Below are positions 1 through 7,019 of a DNA stretch of 8,694 bases, piece by piece. The notes under the pieces were generated by a model, which was not told the DNA's origin, did not search any database, and saw only the letters and a program-made list of their open reading frames with translations. The position numbers and the translations under genes are program-made. Origin of the DNA: Acidobacteriota bacterium (GTDB lineage: Bacteria > Acidobacteriota > Aminicenantia > UBA2199); NCBI GenBank assembly GCA_028749105.1, contig JAQUQF010000059.1, positions 1 to 8,694 of the forward strand, written 5' to 3'. Position 1 is the first letter of the stretch. Each line of letters starts with the position of its first letter.

Positions 1-493
1 GGATGCGGCCCATGCTGTGGCTGGGGCCCAGCATGTTGTTCAGGGCGACTTTGCCCAGGCAGACGATGACCTTGGGCCTGAGGACGTCGATCTGCCGCTG
101 CAGGAAGGGCAGGCAGGCGTCCACTTCATCCTTCAGGGGCTCGCGGTTGTTGGGCGGCCGGCACTTGACGACGTTGCTTATGAACACGCCTTCCCGGGTC
201 ATGCCCATTTTCTGGATGATCTTGTCCAGCAACTGGCCGGCCTTGCCGATGAAGGGGCGGCCGAACTGGTCCTCGGTCTCGCCCGGGCCCTCGCCGACGA
301 ACAGGATGTCGGGGCGGTTGCAGCCCTCGCCCGGGACGTAGTGGGTCTTGGTCTCGTGCAGCCGGCAGCGGCGGCACTGCAGGATCTCGCGGTTCAGCCC
401 GGCCAGGCCGGGGCGCGGGTCGCTTCCCGGCAGGTGCAGAAACTCGGCCCCCATCTCCTGGAAGAACGTCAGGACCGCGCGCAGCTCATTCAT
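1..493 (-). CDS. udg: Type-4 (family 4) uracil-DNA glycosylase, C-terminus cut by window edge
   Basis: Removes uracil from DNA, starting base-excision repair. The reading frame from the ATG at 493-491 stays open for 164 codons to the window edge; the family is usually about 200 residues, so only the C-terminal part is missing. Visible features are the active-site motif GEGPGETEDQFGRPF (residues 67-81) followed by IGKAG (82-86), and four cysteines at 40, 43, 111 and 127. Their spacing C-X2-C ... C-X15-C is that of the 4Fe-4S ligands of family 4 enzymes, and the third lies in the typical SNVVKCRPPNNR stretch (106-117). The C-terminal His-containing DNA-intercalation motif would lie beyond the edge. 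The start codon overlaps the coaB stop as ATGA, so translation is probably coupled. It is the last visible gene of the operon. Family assignment is very secure. Confidence 0.93.
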   Translation of the reverse strand, partial: MNELRAVLTFFQEMGAEFLHLPGSDPRPGLAGLNREILQCRRCRLHETKTHYVPGEGCNRPDILFVGEGPGETEDQFGRPFIGKAGQLLDKIIQKMGMTREGVFISNVVKCRPPNNREPLKDEVDACLPFLQRQIDVLRPKVIVCLGKVALNNMLGPSHSMGRI

Positions 494-1158
494 GGCCGCT
501 TCTCATTCCCCGGGGCGAAGTGGCCGGCCAGGGCGATGATCTCGTCCCAGATGCGGGCGGCAAGAAGCGCCTTGCTCGTCTTCTCGAGCTTTTGCACGCC
601 GTCGGGCCGCACCAGGAAGACCTGGTTCTCGGCGCAGCCGAAGGCGGGGTTGGCCTCCGATATTTCATTCAGGACCAGCAGGTCCAGGTTCTTGGCCTGC
701 AGCTTCTTCTGGGCGTTGGCGAAGATGTCCTCGGTCTCGGCGGCGAAGCCGACCAGGAGCTGGCCGCGGCGCTTGCTGCGGCCGGCCTCGAGCAGGATGT
801 CGGGATTCTTTACCAATTCCAGGGTGAGGCGCTCGCCGCTCTTTTTCATCTTCTCGGGGTAATATTTCACGCTGCGGTAGTCGCTGACCGCGGCGGCCAT
901 GATGATCACGTCGGCCTGGCGCACATGCTCGTTGACGGCGGCGCGCATTTCCAGGGCGGTTTCCACCCGGACGACTTCAACGCCTTCGGGGATCCAGACC
1001 GTCGGACCGGTGACAAAGGTGACCGGTCCGAGGTCGCGCGTCCGCGCCTCCATGGCCAGGTGGTAGCCGCTCCTTCCCGAGGAACGGTTGGAAAGGAAGC
1101 GCACCGGGTCGACGGGCTCGATCGTGGGGCCGGAGGTGATGAGGATCCTGCTAAACAC
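490..1158 (-). CDS. coaB: Phosphopantothenate-cysteine ligase (CoaB), stand-alone
   Basis: Joins 4'-phosphopantothenate to cysteine, the second of the two CoaBC steps in coenzyme A synthesis. It has 222 residues, about the size of the CoaB half of fused CoaBC. Visible motifs: ITSGPTIEPVDPVRFLSNRS then SG (7-28), AAAVSDYR (88-95), a KMKK stretch (103-106) where the catalytic lysine of E. coli CoaB lies, LELVKNPDIL (113-122), VGFAAET (136-142) and conserved Asn at 164 and 178. These match the bacterial CTP-dependent domain. The only start between the upstream in-frame stop (TAA, 1170-1168) and the conserved domain is GTG at 1158-1156, which overlaps the end of coaC by 8 bp. No clear Shine-Dalgarno is present, so coupling to coaC translation is likely. 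In most bacteria this domain is fused C-terminal to CoaC; here it lies in the +1 frame relative to coaC. Confidence 0.93.
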   Translation of the reverse strand: MFSRILITSGPTIEPVDPVRFLSNRSSGRSGYHLAMEARTRDLGPVTFVTGPTVWIPEGVEVVRVETALEMRAAVNEHVRQADVIIMAAAVSDYRSVKYYPEKMKKSGERLTLELVKNPDILLEAGRSKRRGQLLVGFAAETEDIFANAQKKLQAKNLDLLVLNEISEANPAFGCAENQVFLVRPDGVQKLEKTSKALLAARIWDEIIALAGHFAPGNEKRP

Positions 1159-1681
1159 GGGAGAGCTTTAGGCAGTGGTCGTAGATGGTGGCGGCGTCGG
1201 GCAGGCGGCCCCGGCCGGTCTCGAGGTTGGCCAGCTGCCCCAGCGCCGATTCCATGACCTCGACGCCGCGGCCGCGCAGCCGGGATATGTTCTCGACAAC
1301 GGCCGGGTTCTCCAGCATGTGGGTGTTCATGGCCGGCGCCACGACCACGCGCCGGTAGAAGGCGCAAAACACGGTCGACAGCAGGTCGTCGGCGATGCCG
1401 TTGGCCATCTTGCCGATGATGTTGGCGGTGGCCGGGGCCACCAGCAGCAGGTCGTTGTCCCTGGCCAGATTGATGTGCAGCAGGGGATCCTGGCCTTCGG
1501 CGAACATCTCGCTGAACACCTGGCCCGGGGCGAAGGTGGCGAACGCCAGCGGGGCGATGATGCGCGTCGCCGCCCGGGTCATGACCACCGAGACTTCGTG
1601 GCCGTTCTTTTGGAAAAGGCGCAGGATGTCCATGGCCTTATAGGCGCCGATGGAGCCGCTGACCCCGAGTATGAGCTTCAT
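1151..1681 (-). CDS. coaC: Phosphopantothenoylcysteine decarboxylase (CoaC), stand-alone
   Basis: FMN-dependent decarboxylation of 4'-phosphopantothenoylcysteine to 4'-phosphopantetheine in coenzyme A synthesis. The 176-residue protein belongs to the HFCD flavoprotein family: GVSGSIGAYK (6-15) is the flavin-phosphate loop, His69 in HINLARDNDLLLVAPATAN (69-87) is the likely catalytic base, and PAMNTHML (116-123) matches the PXMNXXMW substrate motif with Leu in place of Trp. The flap segment reads GQLANLETGRGRLP (148-161), so Asn152 occupies the position of E. coli Dfp Cys158, the residue that reduces the enethiol intermediate. Either another residue does this step or the variant is a lineage feature. 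The start ATG overlaps the gmk stop as ATGA. The protein ends in the usual CoaC-CoaB linker region, so the separation from CoaB lies at the domain boundary. Confidence 0.93.
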   Translation of the reverse strand: MKLILGVSGSIGAYKAMDILRLFQKNGHEVSVVMTRAATRIIAPLAFATFAPGQVFSEMFAEGQDPLLHINLARDNDLLLVAPATANIIGKMANGIADDLLSTVFCAFYRRVVVAPAMNTHMLENPAVVENISRLRGRGVEVMESALGQLANLETGRGRLPDAATIYDHCLKLSRV

Positions 1682-2283
1682 TTTTTCCTCCGCAGGAGTT
1701 TTTTGACGTCGTCGTTGCTGCGCGCGGTCTGGCGGCAGAAGGCGACGTACAGGCAGCTCAGGTCGGAGAGGGCCGATGCCAGCTCGTCGTTGACTACCAG
1801 GTAATCGTAGAGCTCGTAGGTGCGCAGCTCCTTCAGGGCGGCGGCCAAGCGCCGCCGGGCCTCGCGGTCCAGCTTCCCCTGGCGCAGGAGCAGCCGCTTT
1901 TTGAGCGCGGCCAGGGTGGGCGGGACCACGAAAATGGCCATGGCCTCCGGGAATTGGTGCTTGATGGCAAGCGCCCCCTGGGAGTCGATGTCGAGGACCA
2001 AGGTATGCCCCCTGCCCGACTTGGCGCGGATCTCACTCCAGCTCGTGCCGTAGCGATGGCCGTGGACCTCGGCCCACTCGGCGAATTGGCCGGCGCGCGC
2101 CATGCGTTCGAAGCGCGCCTCCGAAACGAAGTGGTAATCCCTGCCGTCGGCCTCGGCCGGCCGCGGCGGCCGCGTCGTATGCGAAACCGAAAACTGCAGC
2201 TCGGGGAATTCGGCCAGCAGCATGGCGATCAGGGTCGACTTGCCGCAGCCTGAAGGACCCGAAATGACGATGATGTTGCGCAT
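1678..2283 (-). CDS. gmk: Guanylate kinase
   Basis: ATP-dependent phosphorylation of GMP/dGMP to GDP/dGDP, an essential cytoplasmic step of purine nucleotide metabolism. The 201 residues match the usual bacterial length. Walker A is GPSGCGKST (9-17). The GMP site is intact: Ser34, Arg38 and Arg41 in SHTTRPPRP, Tyr50 in GRDYHF, Glu69, Tyr78 in YGTS and Asp98 in VLDIDSQGA. The lid (about 125-148) and the ending YDYLVVND (159-166) are typical. The C-terminus carries a basic KKLLRRKK tail. The ATG lies 10 bp after the yicC stop, with a weak AGGA about 9 nt upstream. The stop overlaps the coaC start. rpoZ, frequently found directly after gmk in this cluster, is absent. Confidence 0.97.
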   Translation of the reverse strand: MRNIIVISGPSGCGKSTLIAMLLAEFPELQFSVSHTTRPPRPAEADGRDYHFVSEARFERMARAGQFAEWAEVHGHRYGTSWSEIRAKSGRGHTLVLDIDSQGALAIKHQFPEAMAIFVVPPTLAALKKRLLLRQGKLDREARRRLAAALKELRTYELYDYLVVNDELASALSDLSCLYVAFCRQTARSNDDVKKLLRRKK

Positions 2284-2293
2284 GGGCGGCGTC

Positions 2294-3172
2294 CTACTCG
2301 ATGTTCTGCACCTGCTGCCGGATCTTCTCGATCTCGCGGCGGATGAGCAGGATCTGCTGGTGGATCTCCATGCTGTTGGTCTTGGCGGCGATGGTATGCG
2401 TTTCGCGCTGCATCTCCTGGGTGAGGAAGTCGGCCTCCTTGCCCCGGGCGGCGACGCCCTTTTCCAGCAGCAGGCGCTTCAGCCGCTGGGCGTGCGTCTG
2501 CAGCCGGTTGACCTCTTCAGCGATCGAGGCCTTGTCGGCGCTGATGGCCGCCTCCTGGACGATGCGCTTCGCGTCGATGGGCAGGTCCTTGAGGAACCTG
2601 GCGATCTTCTTGCGGTAGGTGGGGAGGGCATCCTTCTCGCACTCCCTCTCGAGGGCGCGCAGGGCCTTGATCAGATCCGCGATCAGGGTGATGCCGGCGA
2701 GCAGGTCTTCCCGGATGCAGAGGCCCTCCTGGCGGCGGCTCTCCAGAAAGGCGGCGAAGACCTTGGCGATCGCCCGGCGCACGGCGGCCTGCTCCTTCGC
2801 TCCCAGACGCTCCGGGTCGTGGTCCAGGCGGAAAAGCATGGGCAGCTTGAGCAGGGAGGCGAGGGGCTGGCCCTGGCCGTACTTCTCCTGCAGCGGCGCC
2901 AGGCGCTTCATGACCTCCTCGAGCAGGGGGGTGTTCAGCCGGATGTCCCAGTGGGCGGGGCCTTCGGGGAACAGGTCCAGGACGATCTCGACCTTGCCCC
3001 GCTGCAGCTTTTCCTTCAGCAGCTCGCGGATGTACCTCTCGCTGGCGGCCGTCATGCCGCTGCCCTTGAAGCTGGTCTCCAGGTAGCGGTTGTTGTAGGA
3101 CTTGAACGAGACGAAAAGGGAAAAATCCCTAAAGTTATAGCGCCCCTGGGCGAATCCGGTCATGCTTTGCAT
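2294..3172 (-). CDS. yicC: YicC/YloC family endoribonuclease
   Basis: YicC-family proteins are stress-associated proteins reported to act as endoribonucleases in bacteria, and the gene commonly sits directly upstream of gmk, as here. The 292 residues fit the family. The start MQSMTGFAQG matches the family's SMTGFG N-terminus, which supports the ATG at 3172-3170 over the in-frame ATG three codons later. The C-terminal DUF1732 region carries GKEADFLTQEMQRETHTI (about 244-261) and the characteristic end IEKIRQQVQNIE. Conserved acidic and His residues in the C-terminal half are compatible with metal-dependent nuclease activity. It lies 3 bp after the ABC transporter stop and has no good Shine-Dalgarno, which suggests coupling. 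Family assignment is firm; the RNA target cannot be read from sequence. Confidence 0.94.
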   Translation of the reverse strand: MQSMTGFAQGRYNFRDFSLFVSFKSYNNRYLETSFKGSGMTAASERYIRELLKEKLQRGKVEIVLDLFPEGPAHWDIRLNTPLLEEVMKRLAPLQEKYGQGQPLASLLKLPMLFRLDHDPERLGAKEQAAVRRAIAKVFAAFLESRRQEGLCIREDLLAGITLIADLIKALRALERECEKDALPTYRKKIARFLKDLPIDAKRIVQEAAISADKASIAEEVNRLQTHAQRLKRLLLEKGVAARGKEADFLTQEMQRETHTIAAKTNSMEIHQQILLIRREIEKIRQQVQNIE

Positions 3173-3175
3173 GGC

Positions 3176-4978
3176 TCACATTATAATATTCATTTCCGGG
3201 AATTGCAAATTGTACAGGGAATAGTAGAGGCCGCGCTTCTTGAGGAGCTCGCGGTGGCTGCCGCTCTCCTTGATCTCGCCGTTCTCGATGACCAGGATGC
3301 GGTCGGCCTCGATGATGGTGCTCAGGCGGTGGGCGATGACGAACGTGGTGCGGTTCTTCATCACGTCGTCCATGGCCTCCTGGATCAGCTTCTCCGACTC
3401 CGAGTCCAGCGAGGAGGTGGCCTCGTCGAAGATGAGGATGCGCGGCTGCTTGAGCACGGCGCGGGCGATGGAGATGCGCTGGCGCTGGCCGTTGGAAAGG
3501 AAGATGCCGCGCTCGCCGACCACGGTCTCGTACTGCAGCGGCAGCTCGGCGATGAAGTCGGCGGCGCGGGCGACGGCCGCGGCGCGCTGCACGTCTTCCG
3601 GCAGGTAGCGCTTGCGCCCATAGGCGATGTTGTTCAGGATGGTGTCGTTGAAGAGGAAGACGTCCTGGGTGACCAGGCCGATGTGCTCGCGCAGGGATTT
3701 CAGGGTGATGGCGCGGATGTCGCGGCCGTCGATGAAGATCTCGCCGCTTTCCGGGTCGTAGAAGCGCAGCAGCAGGTTCATGATGGTCGTCTTGCCCGCG
3801 CCGCTGGCGCCGACCAGGGCCACCATCTCGTTGGGCCGGGCCAGGAAGGAGATGTTCTTGAGGACCGGCACCTCGGGATTGTAGGCGAAATGAATGTCCT
3901 TGAATTCGACCTCGCCGCGGATGCTCTTCAGCTCCACGGCCGAGGTGCGGTCGCGGATGGGGTTCTCGGTGGTGATGATCTGGCGCACGCGTTCCCAGCC
4001 GGCCTTGCCCTGCTGGTAGTCATTGTGGGCCGTTGACAGGCGCTTGATCGGGGCGTACATCATGAACAGCGCCGTCAGGAACGAGGTGAACTGCCCGGGC
4101 GAGAGGGTGCCGCGGGCGATGCGGTTCATGCCGACGGCGAACAGGCCGGCCGCCACCAGGCCGCCGATAATGTCCATGACCGGCGCCGCCAGCGAGTAGG
4201 CCAGGGCGATCTTGGCGTTGATGCGAAAGTGCTTCTGGTTGAGCTGGCGGAACTTGTTGATCTCGAACTCCTCCATGTTGTAGGCCTTGACGATCTTGTT
4301 GCCCATGGCCGACTCGCTCATGAAGTTGCCCAGGTCGCCGATGGTCTCCTGCGACTGCAGGCCGCGCTTCTTCACCTTGCGGCCGAAGTAGACCAGGGGC
4401 ACCGCTGCCACCGGGATCAGCACCAGGGAAAGGGTGGCCATCTCCCAGTCCTGGAAGAAAACCACGGCCAGCAGCCCGGCCAGGGTCAGCGTCTCGCGGA
4501 TGTAGACCGCCAGGGTCTCGGCCACGGCCAGCTTGATCTTCTCGATGTCGTTGGAGATGCGCGACACCAGGTCGCCGGTGCGCGCCTTGCTCAGGAAGTC
4601 GATGGATTGGTGGATCAGGTTGCGGTAGAGCCGGTCGCGGATGTTGCGCACCACTTTCAGCCCCAGCGTCTTCATCGAGTAGAGGGAGAGGAACGAGAAG
4701 ACCGCCTGGCCCAGGAAGGCCAGGAACAGCAGCTGGGGAAGGATCAGCACCAGCTGGTCCTCCCTGACGCCCAGGGTCCTCATGATCAGGTTGCGGACGA
4801 ACCGGCTCTTGGCCGCCAGCTTGCCGCCCCCCTGGATGAACAGCTCGTCGATGACCGGCTGGATGATGGCGGCGAAGAAGGCGGTGAAGGCCGCCACCAT
4901 GGCCATGAAGAGGAGGGCCAGGGCGAAGCGCTTCAGGAAGGGGCGGAAATAGGAGTACAGCGAGTTTTCTTCGCCCAT
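3176..4978 (-). CDS. msbA: MsbA-like ABC exporter, fused permease and ATPase half-transporter
   Basis: Inner-membrane homodimeric type IV ABC exporter; in Gram-negative bacteria this family flips lipid A-core or other amphiphiles. The 600 residues match MsbA-size proteins. Six membrane segments lie near 17-43, 76-102, 158-176, 180-198, 260-284 and 296-312. The ATPase domain (about 355-590) is complete: A-loop Tyr366, Walker A GASGAGKTT (390-398), Q-loop Gln438 in VTQDVFLF, signature LSNGQRQR (494-501), Walker B ILIFDE (514-519) with catalytic Glu519, D-loop SSLD (522-525) and H-loop His550. The signature is LSNGQ rather than LSGGQ, a tolerated variant. Proximity to pssA supports a lipid substrate, but a multidrug exporter cannot be excluded. 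It starts 7 bp after the pssA stop. Confidence 0.9.
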   Translation of the reverse strand: MGEENSLYSYFRPFLKRFALALLFMAMVAAFTAFFAAIIQPVIDELFIQGGGKLAAKSRFVRNLIMRTLGVREDQLVLILPQLLFLAFLGQAVFSFLSLYSMKTLGLKVVRNIRDRLYRNLIHQSIDFLSKARTGDLVSRISNDIEKIKLAVAETLAVYIRETLTLAGLLAVVFFQDWEMATLSLVLIPVAAVPLVYFGRKVKKRGLQSQETIGDLGNFMSESAMGNKIVKAYNMEEFEINKFRQLNQKHFRINAKIALAYSLAAPVMDIIGGLVAAGLFAVGMNRIARGTLSPGQFTSFLTALFMMYAPIKRLSTAHNDYQQGKAGWERVRQIITTENPIRDRTSAVELKSIRGEVEFKDIHFAYNPEVPVLKNISFLARPNEMVALVGASGAGKTTIMNLLLRFYDPESGEIFIDGRDIRAITLKSLREHIGLVTQDVFLFNDTILNNIAYGRKRYLPEDVQRAAAVARAADFIAELPLQYETVVGERGIFLSNGQRQRISIARAVLKQPRILIFDEATSSLDSESEKLIQEAMDDVMKNRTTFVIAHRLSTIIEADRILVIENGEIKESGSHRELLKKRGLYYSLYNLQFPEMNIIM

Positions 4979-4985
4979 GCTCGCG

Positions 4986-5846
4986 CTAGGCTTCGCTCTT
5001 CTTTTCCCTGGGCGGCTCGGCCTTTTTTTCGGCCGCAGCGGCTTCGGCGCCCTTGGCTTTGCGGGTAAAGAGGAAGAAGAACAAAGGCGAGAGCATGTAG
5101 GAGAAGGTCAGGATGGGGATGGTCGTGTCGGGGAACATGATCAGGCAGCTGATGACGAGCGCCAGCAGGAAAAGCGTCCTCAGGCTGTTCTTGATGACGA
5201 ATTTCTTGACCGTCCGGTACTTGACGTTCGAGATCATCAGCAGCGCGACCAGCAGGGTATAGAGGGAAAAGAGGAGGATGCCGATCTTGTTCTGCGGCGG
5301 CCGGCCGTCCAGCAGCAGGATGACCGAGCAGATGGCCAGCGCCCCGGTGGGGATGGGCAGGCCGATGAAGATGTTGGCCGGGATGACCTGCGCCTCCTTG
5401 AACACGTTGAAGCGGGCCAGGCGGATCAGCCCGGCGCTCAGGAAGACGAAGCTGACGATCGCCCCGGCGTGGGGATAGCCGGATTGAAAGCCCCACTTGA
5501 AGGCCAGCATGGAGGTGACCAGGCCGAAGGTCACGGCGTCGACCAGCGAGTCGAGCTGCACGCCGAAATTGGACTCGGTCTTGGTCAGGCGGGCGATGGT
5601 GCCGTCGAAGCCGTCCATGATGACGCTGGCGGTGATGTAGTAGATGGCGAGCTTGAAATTCTGCCTGGCGCCGACGATGTGGATCAGCGCCTGGTAGCCC
5701 AGGAAGAGGTTCAGCATGGTGAACATCGACGGCAGGAAGGCGATGCTGGTCAGGGCGGAAATTGCGGGCTTCTTGATCCTCTTTTTCTTCATGTTCCTCG
5801 GCAGGGCCCTGCGGCCCGCTCCCTCCAGTGGATTTTCGCCGGCCAT
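4986..5846 (-). CDS. pssA: CDP-diacylglycerol-serine O-phosphatidyltransferase (phosphatidylserine synthase)
   Basis: Integral-membrane CDP-alcohol phosphatidyltransferase that makes phosphatidylserine from CDP-diacylglycerol and serine, the precursor of phosphatidylethanolamine. The catalytic motif is complete: D78-x2-D81-G82-x2-A85-R86-x8-G95-x3-D99-x3-D103. IRLARFNVF (141-149) and FIGLPIPTGA (160-169) are typical of PssA rather than PgsA. Several hydrophobic spans follow, and the C-terminus is a charged Lys/Glu/Ala-rich tail (264-286). Start choice is uncertain. The ATG at 5846 lies 1 bp after the upstream stop without a clear ribosome-binding site. Met19 (ATG at 5792), preceded by GAGGAAC, begins a basic stretch KKKRIKK just before the first membrane span, as family members usually start, and would give 268 residues. 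No phosphatidylserine decarboxylase gene is visible nearby. Confidence 0.9.
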   Translation of the reverse strand: MAGENPLEGAGRRALPRNMKKKRIKKPAISALTSIAFLPSMFTMLNLFLGYQALIHIVGARQNFKLAIYYITASVIMDGFDGTIARLTKTESNFGVQLDSLVDAVTFGLVTSMLAFKWGFQSGYPHAGAIVSFVFLSAGLIRLARFNVFKEAQVIPANIFIGLPIPTGALAICSVILLLDGRPPQNKIGILLFSLYTLLVALLMISNVKYRTVKKFVIKNSLRTLFLLALVISCLIMFPDTTIPILTFSYMLSPLFFFLFTRKAKGAEAAAAEKKAEPPREKKSEA

Positions 5847-5847
5847 G

Positions 5848-6072
5848 TCAGGCCTGCTGCTTGCGGAAGGAGCAGATGCGCTTCTGCATGGCGTCCTTCA
5901 GCTGCAGCTTTTCCTTCTTGATGTTCCTTTCGGCGATGCGCTCGTCCTCGCTCTTGCGCTTGTTGCGCAGGAGCGCCTGAAGCTTTTCCTCGAGCTCCTG
6001 GTGCTTGACGAAGAGCAGCTTGAACTCGCTGTCCTTCTCAATCAAGATCTCTTTTATTCTTTGCTCCTCCAT
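5848..6072 (-). CDS. Small DUF465/YdcH-like coiled-coil protein
   Basis: A 74-residue, highly charged, almost wholly alpha-helical protein of unknown function. The heptad-like stretch ELEEKLQALL and the ending IKKEKLQLKDAMQKRI (51-66), together with the KHQELEE segment (23-29), match the DUF465 (YdcH) family, whose signature is a central His region and a C-terminal LKK-x-KL-x-LKD motif. Family members are small cytosolic proteins without an established role. The chosen ATG overlaps the preceding gene by 35 bp. A GGAGGAG directly after this ATG, and a TTG at codon 10 (6045), raise the possibility of a shorter product. The codon phase is kept across the overlap, so the gene is real even if the start is not certain. 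Confidence 0.72.
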   Translation of the reverse strand: MEEQRIKEILIEKDSEFKLLFVKHQELEEKLQALLRNKRKSEDERIAERNIKKEKLQLKDAMQKRICSFRKQQA

Positions 6073-6886
6073 CCTTTGTTCCTTTGGCCTTGATTTCCTT
6101 GTGGTTGCGGCAGTATTTCAGATAGGACTGCAGGTTCCTGTCCTTGCCGATGATCGACATGGTGGTGACGATCGACTCGATGAAATTCTCGTCCAGGACG
6201 TTGGTGACGATGTAGTCGAGGCCCTTGGCGATGGCCAGCGAGACGAAGTAGGAGGCGATCATCTGGCGCTTGGGCAGCCCCTCGGCCAGCAGCGTCACGT
6301 TGGCCATGGTCTTGACCTGCGGGAAGTCCAGCTTGAACAGCTCCAGCGTGTCCAGGAAGACGCGGCCGCTGTTGCAGTCCTCCTCCAGGGGGCGGATCAG
6401 GGGGTCGAGGAGGATGTCCTGGCGCTTCATGCCGCGGTCGAGGAGGTAATCGATGTATTTCTGCGCGATCAGCAGTGACTTTTCCGGTGTGTTCGAATGG
6501 TTGTTGCGCTTGTCCTTGATCAGGGCGATGAGCTTGGCGTTCTTGGCCATCACCGTGTCGATGAGGAAGTCGATCTTCTCGATGTCGTATTCCACGGCGC
6601 CGACGATCATCGGGTTCTTGGAGATCAGCAGCGCCTGCTTCAGGGCCTCGACGTTTTCGCTGACGACCACCAGCTTGGCGCCCAGTTTCTCCAGCATGGG
6701 GATGATCTCGCGCAGGAAGGGGGTCTCGTTGTGCAGCAGCGACAGGGCGTTGAGCTCGATGTACTCGGCGCCGGCCTCGATCTGCGTCCGGGCCTCCTTG
6801 CGGATGAACTCGAAGTCCTTCTTGTTCATGCGGTCGAGGACCTTCTTGTTGGCTGAATTGAGCTTGTTGCCGACAATGGTTGTCAT
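6038..6886 (-). CDS. Diverged pterin-binding TIM-barrel protein, methyltetrahydrofolate methyltransferase-like
   Basis: The 282 residues resemble the pterin-binding barrel shared by dihydropteroate synthases and methyltetrahydrofolate:corrinoid methyltransferases (AcsE/MeTr, MetH domain), with MeTr the closest by eye. Aligned features: the N-terminal IVGNKLN (4-10) against IIGERIN, GAEYIELNA (39-47), ILLDPLIRP (158-166) with the conserved Asp161, and MANVTLLAEGLPKRQMI (194-210) with the conserved Asn196 and the GLP-x-R stretch. Two pterin-contact positions are changed: the LDS motif is VVS (Val75) and the INS motif is VGA (Gly96). Residues after about 250 form a lysine-rich tail. Catalysis may therefore be altered or lost, and methyl-group transfer should not be assumed. 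It is the first full gene of the operon, about 147 nt after the predicted transcription start. The ribosome-binding site is only a purine-rich GCGGGAAA. Confidence 0.72.
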   Translation of the reverse strand: MTTIVGNKLNSANKKVLDRMNKKDFEFIRKEARTQIEAGAEYIELNALSLLHNETPFLREIIPMLEKLGAKLVVVSENVEALKQALLISKNPMIVGAVEYDIEKIDFLIDTVMAKNAKLIALIKDKRNNHSNTPEKSLLIAQKYIDYLLDRGMKRQDILLDPLIRPLEEDCNSGRVFLDTLELFKLDFPQVKTMANVTLLAEGLPKRQMIASYFVSLAIAKGLDYIVTNVLDENFIESIVTTMSIIGKDRNLQSYLKYCRNHKEIKAKGTKDGGAKNKRDLD

Positions 6887-6916
6887 GGTTTTTCCCGCTT
6901 TCCCCTTTCCCGTGTA

Positions 6917-7007
6917 TTAGGCATAGAAAAATTCATCAGCGGTGGAAAAATGGGGCGAATCGCCCTGCTCCGAGGTATTCAGGAACTGAAGAATCGTCTT
7001 TCCGGGC
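6917..7007 (-). CDS. Candidate leader peptide / upstream ORF of 30 codons
   Basis: In the operon leader a strong Shine-Dalgarno GGGAGG is followed after 6 nt by TTG (7006-7004 by count, give or take one base). This opens a 30-codon frame ending in TAA at 6919-6917, 30 nt before the pterin-binding gene. The peptide begins PGKTILQFLNTSEQG and ends ADEFFYA; its composition is protein-like and not low complexity. No ATG exists in this frame within the predicted transcript. It resembles no family I know. It could be a translated leader that affects the overlapping hairpins at 7019-6972 and 6965-6953, or simply chance. It has no run of one amino acid as in classical attenuator peptides. Confidence 0.3.
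6946..6965 (-). terminator. Attenuator-like hairpin with T-run in the operon leader
   Basis: On the minus strand GGGCG-ATT-CGCCC (6965-6953) forms a 5-bp GC stem and is followed after CA by TTTTT (6950-6946). The stem is short, so termination would be weak or conditional. It lies inside the candidate leader ORF and directly after a larger inverted repeat, an arrangement compatible with transcription attenuation. No riboswitch class was recognised. Confidence 0.35.
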
Positions 7008-7019
7008 AAAAAATACCTC
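6972..7019. repeat. 8-bp inverted repeat in the operon leader
   Basis: GAGGTATT (6972-6979) and AATACCTC (7012-7019) are perfect complements separated by 32 nt, within which AAGA/TCTT can form a small inner stem. In RNA from the operon promoter this would fold the leader around the start of the candidate upstream ORF and would sequester its GGGAGG ribosome-binding site. Confidence 0.5.

Noticed and set aside
2222..4036. 604-codon plus-strand open frame opposite yicC and the ABC transporter
   Set aside because: It is antisense to two firmly identified genes; its Leu/Ala/Val/Asp/Gly-rich, domain-free translation is what GC-rich codon bias produces on the complementary strand.
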